A DNA stretch of 30,167 bases from a virus (IMGVR_UViG_3300006922_002050:1-30167), one strand, 5' to 3'. Shown: positions 22,668 through 30,052, numbered from the stretch's first letter. Numbers and translations: made by a program. The notes: generated from the sequence alone by a model not told the origin.

Positions 22668-24145
22668 TTTAGATTAACCTGATGTATCTTGTAAGGAAAC
22701 TGTTCTTTAGTATATATCTTAATTCTTTCTGCACTGTGACGTAGAGTAAAGTTCTTATGCGACTTGATATGTAAGTCGTCTGCAATGTCATAGAGTTGTG
22801 TTGTCGAGCCATCATCGCTCTGACGTAGACCACGACCTATTGATTGCAGGACTTTAACCTGAGACTTAGAAGGACTAGCAAAGACAATGTTATGCAGATT
22901 CCTAATGTTGATGCCTGTGCTAAAAGTGCCAAGTGATGCGACGATGATAGCATTCTTTTGTTTCTCCACGATTCCACGAATCTGTTCTCTGTCAGATGCA
23001 TCGACTTCACCCGACACATAGTATACGGGTCTGTCGCCTGCTCTGTCTTTAATCATATCATATAATGGTTTGCCATGCTTCTCCACAAACTGAAATAATA
23101 CCAGACTGTTCCCAGTTTGGTCAAGAGCAAGGTTTGTGATGAGGCGATTGCGCTTCTCATTTGTGACAATGTAATCTATCTCTTCTTGATATGTTGCGTC
23201 TTTCAATTTATGACAGACATCGTTATGATATCGTAATAGTAAGACAGAGATATTTAGTTTTGCAAGTGTTCCTTTCTCTTGCAAATCTCGTGTCATAGTG
23301 ACGCGCTTTGTAGGTCCAAATAGTCCCTCAAGCACAAGTTTGTTTGTCTCTGTGCCATCAAGTGTGCCTGTCGTTCCAAAGCGATACTCAGCGTTGACGC
23401 ATTTGTTCATAATACCAGACAACGACTTTGCTTTGAAGAGATGCACTTCATCTCCAAACACACAGCCGATATTCTCAAACCACTCTTTGGGAAACTTATA
23501 GATTGACTGCCATGTCGAGATGATAATCTGTTTGTCTGTCGTCTTATCTTTACCAGAGTAAATCTTATGACACTCAGCCTCTACGTCAAAGCCGTAGTCT
23601 GCAAAGTCTTTATACATCTGTTCGACTAGACTTGTAGTAGGAACAACAATGAGTATCTGTTTATCATAGTTGTCCATATACCAACGAAGTAGATTGTAGA
23701 TGATAAACGATTTACCTGAACCTGTAGGTGACAACAACACAGCACGTTTGTTCTCAATGCCGTGAGTCACAGCATCATACTGATAGTCACGCAACTCATA
23801 TGGCATCTTCAGGTCGCTTTGAAACTTGACGAGGTTCTGATGCTGAACGTGGTTCTTTTTTGCAGGATGTCCGAACTCAGTTTCTTGCAGTTGCAACGGA
23901 TACATTCTATCTTGACAGAACTTCTTCAGATGCTCATACAGACCAACGTTCAGTTCACGAGTGACTTGATTGAAGAGTTTGATTTTGCCGTCCCATTTAC
24001 GTGCCTTATACATCGGCATCCATTTGTAACCAGGAGCAAAGAATGAAAAGTATTCTCTCAATTCTGGTAACTGATGTATCTCACAATCAATGAGCATCAT
24101 AGAGTGGTCTTTAAGACCAACAGTAATGGTATTAGGTAAAGTCAT
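22664..24145 (-). CDS. uvsW: UvsW DNA helicase
   Basis: Superfamily 2 helicase that unwinds R-loops, reverses forks and shifts T4 from origin to recombination-dependent replication. The 493-aa length is near T4 (503). An N-terminal DNA-binding domain (YKARKWDGKIKLF) precedes Walker A SPTGSGKS at 139-146, DEVH at 232-235, GTTGTL, a late TFSTGINI, and QSIGRGLRQ as motif VI. It follows UvsY by 15 nt. A 5-bp hairpin (24154-24168) with the UvsY stop in its loop sits in that gap. Confidence 0.96.
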   Translation of the reverse strand: MTLPNTITVGLKDHSMMLIDCEIHQLPELREYFSFFAPGYKWMPMYKARKWDGKIKLFNQVTRELNVGLYEHLKKFCQDRMYPLQLQETEFGHPAKKNHVQHQNLVKFQSDLKMPYELRDYQYDAVTHGIENKRAVLLSPTGSGKSFIIYNLLRWYMDNYDKQILIVVPTTSLVEQMYKDFADYGFDVEAECHKIYSGKDKTTDKQIIISTWQSIYKFPKEWFENIGCVFGDEVHLFKAKSLSGIMNKCVNAEYRFGTTGTLDGTETNKLVLEGLFGPTKRVTMTRDLQEKGTLAKLNISVLLLRYHNDVCHKLKDATYQEEIDYIVTNEKRNRLITNLALDQTGNSLVLFQFVEKHGKPLYDMIKDRAGDRPVYYVSGEVDASDREQIRGIVEKQKNAIIVASLGTFSTGINIRNLHNIVFASPSKSQVKVLQSIGRGLRQSDDGSTTQLYDIADDLHIKSHKNFTLRHSAERIKIYTKEQFPYKIHQVNLK

Positions 24146-24160
24146 GCATCTATGTATGCC

Positions 24161-24607
24161 TTACATACCAGACTCAAATTGTCTCCAGCGAATCATGTTA
24201 CCAATTGTCTGATGACGCCATGTAAGATTAGAGATAATCTGTTCTAAAGTCTCAATGACAGTTTTTAGATACTGTATACGCATCTCGGACTCCTGTATTT
24301 CTGGGTCACTATCATAGTAGTGTTCCATCTCACCCTTCAGAACTTTAAGTCCATTGAATGGGTCAGGATGCCAACCCTTTGTTTTGAGAGTATCTTCGTC
24401 CATCTTACCATTGTAGTAGAGCCACTTGTCTTTCAACAGAGACTTCTGTGCAAATTCTGCTTTCTTGAGACGAAGTTTTGTCAAAGCATGATACTCAAGA
24501 TACTTCGAGTGCAACGCTGGAGTCACACGAGAAGTTTCATCGAGTTGATGCTTTGAGATTTCGGAGTCTTCTTTCCACTCCGCAAGGATGCTTTCTAAAT
24601 CAATCAT
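24161..24607 (-). CDS. uvsY: UvsY recombination mediator
   Basis: Loads UvsX onto gp32-coated ssDNA. The 148-aa helical protein has LESILAEWKEDSEI, a central YYNGKMDEDTLKTKGW that resembles the T4 YYSGRGDGDEF region, and the C-terminal MIRWRQFESGM that matches T4 DMRAFEAGK. The ATG at 24607 follows the -10 by 6 nt with no ribosome binding site. The gene leads a unit that continues into UvsW and the radical SAM island. Confidence 0.92.
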   Translation of the reverse strand: MIDLESILAEWKEDSEISKHQLDETSRVTPALHSKYLEYHALTKLRLKKAEFAQKSLLKDKWLYYNGKMDEDTLKTKGWHPDPFNGLKVLKGEMEHYYDSDPEIQESEMRIQYLKTVIETLEQIISNLTWRHQTIGNMIRWRQFESGM

Positions 24608-24613
24608 TATATA

Positions 24614-24642
24614 ATTATATCAAACTTTACAGTAAAAGTCAA
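24614..24642 (-). promoter_or_regulatory. Sigma70-type promoter of uvsY, leaderless spacing
   Basis: On the minus strand: TTGACT (24642-24637), a 17-nt spacer ending in TTTGA, consensus TATAAT (24619-24614), then TATATA and ATG. The TGA in the -35 is the stop of the gp19-like gene, so an early-type promoter starts at the end of a late gene. Confidence 0.9.
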
Positions 24643-25175
24643 ACAATTTCGAACTGAGAGAACCTGAATGATGCGTCAAATGTCAGGAATGTTGTATCAC
24701 CTGCCGTTGACTGAAACTGAATACCGCCAAGATTTGTTGGCATACAATCTAGATAACGAATTTTCTTTGTTGTGTTGTTGTGACTAGAAAGAATAGACAA
24801 TGTGATGTCAGCATATGTTGGCTTCTTGGTGCCTCTCTCACCAGCAGAAACAGCACCATCATTTACAATACGAACCATCCAATCATACATTTCTTGATAA
24901 CCTTTCATATCTTCGTCAACAAGAAGTGTGAAAGATAGTTCAGTAAAAGTCATTTTGTCACCAGCAAGAGGGACAGACGTAATACGACGAACAGGAAGTT
25001 CTACGGGGTTGAGATTTGCACCAGGGTGCTGAACAGATTGAGCAAAGAACTCAAGATTTGGATACTTGGTTCTGTCAATCAACACTCTAAAGCCAGACGG
25101 CTGAAGATAGTTTATATTATCTGTCAACTCTTCATCAAGAACTTGTGTATTAATCTGCGTTGTATCAATGGGCAT
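24639..25175 (-). CDS. Tail tube protein, gp19-like
   Basis: A 178-aa virion protein with the outline of the gp19/gp54-type tail tube fold: an N-terminal YLQPSGFRVLIDRTKYPNLE strand pair, SVQHPGANLNPVELPVRRI, then AGDKMTFTELSFTLLVDED, the helix YQEMYDWMVRIVNDG and a final IRYLDCMPTNLGG. These correspond to T4 gp19 FQVEISYLG, INVAGDRTFDDWTVTVMND and LWPTNVGELQL. It is preceded by a late promoter and AGGAG, both in a hairpin at 25179-25208. A second tube or baseplate-tube paralogue is also possible. Confidence 0.65.
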   Translation of the reverse strand: MPIDTTQINTQVLDEELTDNINYLQPSGFRVLIDRTKYPNLEFFAQSVQHPGANLNPVELPVRRITSVPLAGDKMTFTELSFTLLVDEDMKGYQEMYDWMVRIVNDGAVSAGERGTKKPTYADITLSILSSHNNTTKKIRYLDCMPTNLGGIQFQSTAGDTTFLTFDASFRFSQFEIV

Positions 25176-25178
25176 TTT

Positions 25179-25208
25179 AAACTCCTATAGTGCTATTTAT
25201 AAGAGTTT
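25179..25208 (-). promoter_or_regulatory. Hairpin switch hiding the ribosome binding site in read-through RNA
   Basis: Arms AAACTCTTATA (25208-25198) and TATAGGAGTTT (25189-25179) pair over 11 positions, with one G-U, around an 8-nt loop. The GGAG of the downstream gene is in the 3' arm. The late promoter lies in the 5' arm and loop, so late RNA starts near 25188 and lacks the 5' arm. This mirrors the T4 gene e and soc arrangement. Confidence 0.75.
25194..25201 (-). promoter_or_regulatory. T4-type late promoter TATAAATA before tail tube gene
   Basis: A perfect TATAAATA on the minus strand, 18 nt before the gp19-like ATG, expected to be read by RNA polymerase with gp55. Predicted start near 25188, leaving AGGAG in a short leader. 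Confidence 0.88.
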
Positions 25209-25351
25209 TAATGACTATCGATATTCTGTGAAAGTTTTGTTATCACTTCCAGCCAGTATTTTCTTGCCCATACAGTGTTGGCGTTATTATACGCCTTCTC
25301 TGCATTCTTAATCAAACGAGGATAATCAAATAAACGAGGACAATTAGACAT
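25208..25351 (-). CDS. 47-aa hypothetical protein
   Basis: A short ORF starting MSNCPRLFDYPRLIKNAEKA, with a Trp/Tyr-rich middle (NTVWARKYWLEV), probably helical. The start overlaps the preceding gene's stop by 8 nt (ATGTCTAA), supporting coupled translation. Its stop region forms the 5' arm of the tail tube hairpin. No family is recognised. Confidence 0.68.
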   Translation of the reverse strand: MSNCPRLFDYPRLIKNAEKAYNNANTVWARKYWLEVITKLSQNIDSH

Positions 25352-25562
25352 CAATCCGCCCCGATACAACTTTGTGCTTCACGACTTGAAACGTATCATC
25401 AGCATCAGTCTGCTTTGCAAACTTAGATGTTGCGATAACTTCACGAAGTTTTTCATCTGCTTGTTTCTGTGCAGACTCCATAGTGATTGCTTCGAAGCGT
25501 TTGGCTCCAATAGAACCATCTTTATAGGTTACTTCTAAATCAGCATAATACATATGTGTCAT
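25344..25562 (-). CDS. 72-aa hypothetical protein
   Basis: A small protein starting MTHMYYADLEVTYKDGSIG, with an N-terminal beta hairpin-like part, a helix (MESAQKQADEKLREVI) and a final strand (TFQVVKHKVVSG). No family is recognised. The start overlaps the preceding TGA (ATGA), with GGAG 7 nt upstream. Confidence 0.72.
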   Translation of the reverse strand: MTHMYYADLEVTYKDGSIGAKRFEAITMESAQKQADEKLREVIATSKFAKQTDADDTFQVVKHKVVSGRIDV

Positions 25563-25723
25563 TGATAATCTCCAATCGCGTTAATTACTTCAATACCAAA
25601 CTCTTCGACCAATGCCTCTACACGGGCATCACGGTCTTCTTTATAGGGGAAGTGGTAACCAGCCACTTCCCCGCCAGTCAGAGAGACATCGACTTCAACA
25701 AAATACTTTCCAAGTTTAGGCAT
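25559..25723 (-). CDS. 54-aa hypothetical protein
   Basis: A short ORF starting MPKLGKYFVEVDVSLTGGEV, an acidic alpha/beta pattern ending INAIGDYQ. The start overlaps the preceding stop by 8 nt (ATGCCTAA) and the stop overlaps the next start (ATGA), so it is a link in a coupled chain. No family is recognised. Confidence 0.7.
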   Translation of the reverse strand: MPKLGKYFVEVDVSLTGGEVAGYHFPYKEDRDARVEALVEEFGIEVINAIGDYQ

Positions 25724-25901
25724 TGATTACTGCTCCTTTACCAACCCAAGTGATTTCTTCGAACTTCTCTTCGTAAGTCCGACCGTCTACAGTGAACCCA
25801 ACATCGTGTAGTTCAGTGAGAACAAACTTTACTGCTTCTTTTGCAGTCTCAAAGACGATAGTGTCTTTCGCTTTACCAGTGATATTTACTTCATATTTCA
25901 T
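25716..25901 (-). CDS. 61-aa hypothetical protein
   Basis: A small protein starting MKYEVNITGKAKDTIVFETA, with a strand, a helix (AKEAVKFVLTELHDVGF) and two later strands (EKFEEITWVGKG). It resembles the next gene in layout, so the two could be diverged copies. The open frame extends to 25958, but AAAGGA sits 7 nt before the ATG at 25901 and the promoter occupies the upstream part. Confidence 0.72.
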   Translation of the reverse strand: MKYEVNITGKAKDTIVFETAKEAVKFVLTELHDVGFTVDGRTYEEKFEEITWVGKGAVINA

Positions 25902-25929
25902 AACAAGTCCTTTCATTAACTTATATCTT

Positions 25930-25958
25930 ACATTACGATATTCAACAGAGAATGTCAA
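25930..25958 (-). promoter_or_regulatory. TTGACA-17-TAATGT promoter, copy 1
   Basis: On the minus strand: TTGACA (25958-25953), 17 nt, TAATGT (25935-25930), then AAGATATAA. The TGA in the -35 is the stop of the 51-aa gene. Two other copies share the same block (26140-26168, 26591-26619). Confidence 0.78.
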
Positions 25959-26110
25959 GCGTTTTCTTCAATGTTTTCAATAATAACTTCTTCAACAAAA
26001 CCCTTCTCGATGAAGTAGTCAGCCGCACCCTTGGCTTCTTGTTCGCTCTCAATTGCTTCGAACAAACCAGCAAGAATCCGACCACTCTTTTTCTCTTTTA
26101 CCAAATACAT
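25955..26110 (-). CDS. 51-aa hypothetical protein
   Basis: A short ORF starting MYLVKEKKSGRILAGLFEA, with a helix (EQEAKGAADYFIEKGF) and a final strand EEVIIENIEENA. The layout suggests a small alpha/beta domain. AAAGGAA lies 9 nt before the ATG at 26110, and a clear promoter precedes it. No family is recognised. Confidence 0.72.
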   Translation of the reverse strand: MYLVKEKKSGRILAGLFEAIESEQEAKGAADYFIEKGFVEEVIIENIEENA

Positions 26111-26139
26111 AATCATTTCCTTTCTCTTGACTATATCTT

Positions 26140-26168
26140 ACATTACGACATTATTCATACTTTGTCAA
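26140..26168 (-). promoter_or_regulatory. TTGACA-17-TAATGT promoter, copy 2
   Basis: On the minus strand: TTGACA (26168-26163), 17 nt, TAATGT (26145-26140), then AAGATATAG. The -35 lies within the last codons of the HNH gene. Confidence 0.78.
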
Positions 26169-26559
26169 GTCTTTTTTTTAACTTTTTTTTATGTTGTTTT
26201 CTAAAATCACCCGATATTCTGCCTTTGTTTTTATGACAAGTCTCACATAATTCTGAGCAATTCTCAGGTGTATTATCATATAAATTACCATTAACATGGT
26301 CAACTTGTGTAAGACCTATTGCCCATGGTGCTTTGTCATAATCCATAGGACAGTTAAAACCTAGATGACCATCTGCATTTGAACATTTTCCAGTCTTAAA
26401 AGGAGTAACACCTTCCTTTAGTTCTACTGAAACATCATGACAATTTTTATGACACCTCCAGCAAAAAGGACGCCAACGAGAACCACCATTTGCTACAGGT
26501 TGATTACAACCATAGTTCAAGCAAGTAGGTCTATTATCATAGTCTAGTCCGTATGCCAT
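26155..26559 (-). CDS. HNH endonuclease
   Basis: A 134-aa HNH nuclease. The N-terminal part has zinc-type cysteines (C13, C18, C33, C36, C40). The HNH core is QVDHVNGNLYDN with D87-H88, then PENCSELCETCHKNKG with C101, C105, C108 and His109. The ATG at 26559 is used because a promoter covers the upstream open frame and a purine-rich run precedes the ATG. Free-standing HNH genes in T4-like phages are often homing endonucleases. No split gene or intron is visible here, so whether it is mobile is open. Confidence 0.85.
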   Translation of the reverse strand: MAYGLDYDNRPTCLNYGCNQPVANGGSRWRPFCWRCHKNCHDVSVELKEGVTPFKTGKCSNADGHLGFNCPMDYDKAPWAIGLTQVDHVNGNLYDNTPENCSELCETCHKNKGRISGDFRKQHKKKLKKRLDKV

Positions 26560-26590
26560 TCTCTCTCTCTCTTTCTCTAAGTTATACTTT

Positions 26591-26619
26591 ACATTACAAC
26601 ATCTAGAAGAGATTGTCAA
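26591..26619 (-). promoter_or_regulatory. TTGACA-17-TAATGT promoter, copy 3
   Basis: On the minus strand: TTGACA (26619-26614), 17 nt, TAATGT (26596-26591), then AAAGTATAA. It follows the capsid gene terminator and drives the HNH gene. Confidence 0.78.
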
Positions 26620-26641
26620 GTCTTTTTTTCAAAAAAAGAAT

Positions 26642-26672
26642 AAAAAAAAGAGAGAGTCCGAAGACTCTCTCT
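26642..26672 (-). terminator. Rho-independent terminator of the major capsid gene
   Basis: A perfect 10-bp stem, AGAGAGAGTC/GACTCTCTCT, with a TTCG tetraloop is followed on the minus strand by a long T-tract. It lies 43 nt after the gp23 stop. The UUCG loop is typical of T4 terminators. Confidence 0.95.
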
Positions 26673-26715
26673 AAAAATTTGAGGTAGGTTAACCCTACTC
26701 TTATTTTTGTTACCC

Positions 26716-28032
26716 TTAGGTAAGAATGTTCTTAACACCAAATACACGGTAGTATTGGTTCTGTTTAACAGTACCGAGACCACCATTAGCAATAGCACCA
26801 GTAACGAATGGATTTGCAGCCATGCCGTAACGAGTTTTAAAGCCAATTTTTGGTTGGAATGAACTTTCTGAAACGGCTTTCACCATTTGCAGTGGAACAT
26901 ATGGGCAATAGAACACACCAGCGTCATATGCGTTTGTGCCTTTGTAACCAACAGTTACATAGTCAGTGTTTGCATATGGGTCGATGTATACGCGAGTGCG
27001 ACCGTTAAGCACACCAGCGAAGGTGTTGCCTGTGTCGTCTACTTGCAGATTGCTTGACAATGCTGGGCTGTAGTCCAAAGAACCAGAAGCAGCCAGGGCT
27101 GTAGCAACGTCAGAAGAACACAGGATAAAGTTACCTTTACCGCGGCGTGTTTCTTTTGCAATTACGTTGGCTTCACGGTCGATTTGAACCGTCAGACCTT
27201 TAAACTTCTCAGCAGACCAACGACCATCAGCATCGCTTGACAGGTTAAAGATACCAGCTTGAGCAACGTTGCTTTGCTGGGCACCTGTTTTAGCTTGTGT
27301 GTTGACTGTGCGGACAACTTCACGGTTGATTTCAGCCAGAATCTCAGCAGACAAAATGTTTGCCAACTCAGTTTCAGCGTCCAGACCATGAATGGCTTTC
27401 AAGTCCTGAGCCAGTTCCAAGCTGTATTCTGCTTTCAGCGCACGGCTTTTGGCAGTTACAGTTTGACGCTCAATGGTGAAACCCATTTCGTTAAATGTAG
27501 AAGTTGTTGTGCCAAGTGCTTCGGCATCGGCTGTTGGCATTGCGCCAGCAAAGATGTCGGTTGTGCGGGCACCAGCAGAGTCAATACCATCGGAGTCATC
27601 GTTGAAGCCTGATGGATTGTCTGAGTCGTGGGTACCTGAACTGTCACCAGAGAACTGTGTCTCGGCTTCGTTGAACAGGGCTTCACGGTTCGAAGTTGAA
27701 CCTGCACCGTAACGGGCTTTCATTGCAAAGATAAGTCCAGTTGGACCATTCATTGGCTGAACGCCGCAGATATCATATGCAAGCAGGTTTGGCATTGCAC
27801 GACGAACCAGCGAAATCAATACTGGGTCGAAGTTAGTTACACCAGAGGTGTTGTTGCCAGGAGCGGCTTCAGTGATGAAGTTACCCATAGCGGCGGCATC
27901 TTCACGAAGAGCCTTTTCTTGGTTTTCGAGAATAGCGGCAGTTACTGCACGACGATGAGGGTCTTGAATTTGCTCACCTTCGTTCAATACTGGACTCCAC
28001 TTTTCTACAAGTTGGTCATAAGATTGTTGCAT
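26716..28032 (-). CDS. 23: Major capsid protein (gp23)
   Basis: A 438-aa capsid subunit that forms the head hexamers. The N-terminal propeptide contains FITE55-A56, which fits the gp21 protease site (small-x-Glu) and predicts removal of 55 residues. The following SGVTNFDPVLISLVRRAMPNL, DICGVQPMNGPTGLIFAMKARY and the late RTRVYIDPYAN are standard gp23 sequence. AGGA precedes the ATG. The gene sits between the scaffold gene and a strong terminator. Confidence 0.98.
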   Translation of the reverse strand: MQQSYDQLVEKWSPVLNEGEQIQDPHRRAVTAAILENQEKALREDAAAMGNFITEAAPGNNTSGVTNFDPVLISLVRRAMPNLLAYDICGVQPMNGPTGLIFAMKARYGAGSTSNREALFNEAETQFSGDSSGTHDSDNPSGFNDDSDGIDSAGARTTDIFAGAMPTADAEALGTTTSTFNEMGFTIERQTVTAKSRALKAEYSLELAQDLKAIHGLDAETELANILSAEILAEINREVVRTVNTQAKTGAQQSNVAQAGIFNLSSDADGRWSAEKFKGLTVQIDREANVIAKETRRGKGNFILCSSDVATALAASGSLDYSPALSSNLQVDDTGNTFAGVLNGRTRVYIDPYANTDYVTVGYKGTNAYDAGVFYCPYVPLQMVKAVSESSFQPKIGFKTRYGMAANPFVTGAIANGGLGTVKQNQYYRVFGVKNILT

Positions 28033-28044
28033 TTTATTAATTCC

Positions 28045-29148
28045 TTATACTCTTGGAGCTGTTTTACGGATTGCTTGAATATATCTGTCCATGTCAGCAG
28101 AGACTTCAACTGTGTCATCCACATTTTCGCCATGAACTTCTTCTTCAGCGATTACTTTTTTACTGAAATATGATTCTTTGATAGTTGCAACTTTTTCAGC
28201 AAATTTTTCTTCGCTGTCAAAGTCCACATCTTCAACGAGTGACTTCAGTTTTTCTACTTGAGTGTCTGCAAGGTCACGAGACGCTTCACGAATAATCGAT
28301 TCGCGTTTGTAATCTTCCAGTTGTTCGTTGGTGTCGATAATTTTCTGAGTTGTTTCGTTGAGTTTAGACTCAAGTTCTGCAACTGATTCAGAAAGTTCAT
28401 CAACTAGGTCGACTTTGGATTCTGGAACCTCAATGTAAGACTCTGTAAACAGGTCTTTCAAATTAGTCATGAATGTCTCAGCGATTTCAGTGCGAAGACC
28501 GCTCTGAATAGCCAATTTATTCTCTTCCATCCAAGTCTCAACAACGTAGTTGAGGTAGCCGTCAACTTTTTCAATCATCTCAGATTTAGTTTCAGAGATT
28601 TCTTGAGCAAGTTCGTCTTTATACTGTTCTTCAAGACGCTCAACCTCTTCCGAGATTTTTGTCTTAACAGCAGTTTCAAACAATACAGCAGTTTTGGCTT
28701 TGAACTCATCGCTCAATGTAGCCTCAGACTCGACCAATGCATCAAGTTCGGCAGTAGTGTCAACACTGGTTTCAGCGATGACTTCATCTTCTTCCATGTC
28801 TACCGATTCGTTCTTTATGTATGAGTCATACACGCCTTGCATTTCTGCTTTAGACATACCACTCATTTTGGTGAACATTGCATTAATCATACCTGCTTTT
28901 GTTTTTGGTCTTTTCTCACCTTGATTGGCAACACCGCCTGGTGCTGGTGCTTGCTTAGTTGCACCAGCGGCTTTGTCTACAGAGGCAACGCTTTCTGGTT
29001 CGGTTACAGTTTTAACCGACTTAGCGTCACCACCTTTAGGCAGAGCGGCTGCTTCTTCAAGTGAGTCGTCTGTGTCGAGAGTTTCATCCACGATTTCCGT
29101 TGCTACTTCATCGTGGAGTTCTTCTTCGACTCTTACTTCTTCAGTCAT
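28045..29148 (-). CDS. 22: Prohead core scaffolding protein (gp22)
   Basis: The main internal scaffold on which gp23 assembles, later cut by gp21. The 367-aa protein is longer than T4 gp22 (269 aa). It is very acidic and mostly coiled coil from about residue 140 to 330 (EEVERLEEQYKDELAQEI, VAELESKLNETTQKI), with WMEENKLAIQSGLRTEIAE matching T4 WLAENKLAVDKGIKAELFE. The extra length is an N-terminal acidic and Ala/Pro/Gly-rich region. The ATG at 29148 has AAGGAG 6 nt upstream; the open frame to 29265 overlaps gp21. Confidence 0.92.
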   Translation of the reverse strand: MTEEVRVEEELHDEVATEIVDETLDTDDSLEEAAALPKGGDAKSVKTVTEPESVASVDKAAGATKQAPAPGGVANQGEKRPKTKAGMINAMFTKMSGMSKAEMQGVYDSYIKNESVDMEEDEVIAETSVDTTAELDALVESEATLSDEFKAKTAVLFETAVKTKISEEVERLEEQYKDELAQEISETKSEMIEKVDGYLNYVVETWMEENKLAIQSGLRTEIAETFMTNLKDLFTESYIEVPESKVDLVDELSESVAELESKLNETTQKIIDTNEQLEDYKRESIIREASRDLADTQVEKLKSLVEDVDFDSEEKFAEKVATIKESYFSKKVIAEEEVHGENVDDTVEVSADMDRYIQAIRKTAPRV

Positions 29149-29158
29149 ATCAGACTCC

Positions 29159-29821
29159 TTACATACTAGATTTAAGTAACGAGAGGAAATTCTTGAACTC
29201 CCGAACACTCGTCTCATATAAGACGGGCTTCGGAGCGTGTTTAATTTCAGTCTCCATTTGTTCAATTACCTGAGCCTTCAGAACACCGTTATTCCAAACC
29301 CAATCGACACCTTCCATGATTCCATTAACAAATGCATCTGGTGCTGATGGGTCTTGCACGATGTCAATCGTGCTAAGAATAAAGTCGTCTTTGACGACCA
29401 TTGCGCCGTTCTTCTGCTCAAGGCTACCCATACCACGAGTTGACACGCCTAGTTGAACGCCACCATCGAGAAGACCTTTCACAATCTTGCCCATAGGAGT
29501 ATCCAGTATTTGTGCCTTTCCTACCACATCATTGCCCTCAAATTTGAGGTCAGTAATGAGGTGAGAAACTTTATCCAAGTTAACCGTAGGACCTTCAGGA
29601 TGATTTAACTCACCCACGGCTCTCTTCTTGCTAACTTGTTCGGTAACGTATTTACCTACAGCTTTTTCCATAATAGCTTTAGGATACACACGACCGTTTC
29701 GATTCTTTGCGTCTGCTTGTGCAAAAACGCCTTCGATGACATAGTTCTTGTCACCGTTCTCTTTCTTTTCAATAAGACATTGAAGAGATTCGTTTTCTGT
29801 GTATTCAGTAATAAGTTTCAT
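29159..29821 (-). CDS. 21: Prohead protease (gp21)
   Basis: Serine protease that matures the head by cutting scaffold and capsid proteins. At 220 aa it matches T4 gp21 (212 aa). Catalytic His74 lies in GELNHPEGP and Ser127 in LGVSTRG. RNGRVYPKAIME and DFILSTIDIVQDPSAPDAFV are conserved. The start overlaps the 72-aa gene stop as TAATG. Confidence 0.96.
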   Translation of the reverse strand: MKLITEYTENESLQCLIEKKENGDKNYVIEGVFAQADAKNRNGRVYPKAIMEKAVGKYVTEQVSKKRAVGELNHPEGPTVNLDKVSHLITDLKFEGNDVVGKAQILDTPMGKIVKGLLDGGVQLGVSTRGMGSLEQKNGAMVVKDDFILSTIDIVQDPSAPDAFVNGIMEGVDWVWNNGVLKAQVIEQMETEIKHAPKPVLYETSVREFKNFLSLLKSSM

Positions 29822-30039
29822 TATGTTAATTCCTTTATTACTTTCATAGCAGACCTTTCTGCATCTTTCTGTGATTTGAAAGCGTCCAGTCGGTCGCCAT
29901 CAATATACACAACAAAAGGCAGAGTGCCCTTCTCCTTAGTGATTAGGACAGGGATTCTTTTGACCTTTTTATCGAAGACCACTTCACCTTTTGGTTTGCG
30001 ACCCTTGAGTTCACTAAGAAGTTCTTTATATGTTTTCAT
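29821..30039 (-). CDS. 72-aa hypothetical protein upstream of gp21 (head-core position)
   Basis: A small basic protein starting MKTYKELLSELKGRKPKGEV, with a strand-rich middle (RIPVLITKEKGTLPFVVYIDGD) and a helical end. It is in the position of T4 gp67/gp68 (small prohead core proteins), but no sequence similarity is seen, so the role is inferred from location only. The late promoter is 5 nt before its ATG, with no ribosome binding site. Confidence 0.68.
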   Translation of the reverse strand: MKTYKELLSELKGRKPKGEVVFDKKVKRIPVLITKEKGTLPFVVYIDGDRLDAFKSQKDAERSAMKVIKELT

Positions 30040-30044
30040 AACTT

Positions 30045-30052
30045 TATTTATA
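30045..30052 (-). promoter_or_regulatory. T4-type late promoter with leaderless spacing
   Basis: A perfect TATAAATA on the minus strand, then AAGTT and ATG. With the T4 start site 6 nt after the box, the RNA would begin at the A of the start codon. Confidence 0.85.

Noticed and set aside
24154-24168. A small hairpin GTATG/CATAC between uvsY and uvsW with AAGG in its loop, considered as a translational switch.
   Set aside because: A 5-bp AT-rich stem is weak and the AAGG lies 13 nt from the ATG; no clear regulatory reading.
26155-26559. Treating the HNH gene as part of an intron or interrupted gene.
   Set aside because: Neighbouring genes gp23 and the 51-aa ORF are complete and no split coding sequence is seen.
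26616-26846. A 76-codon minus-strand ORF at the end of gp23.
   Set aside because: It is a shadow frame of gp23 that runs through the terminator, with no start signal.
28694-29179. Plus-strand ORFs opposite gp22 and other long plus-strand frames across the window.
   Set aside because: They are antisense to well-supported genes, have biased low-complexity composition (Ser/Phe/Cys-rich) and no ribosome binding sites or homology.
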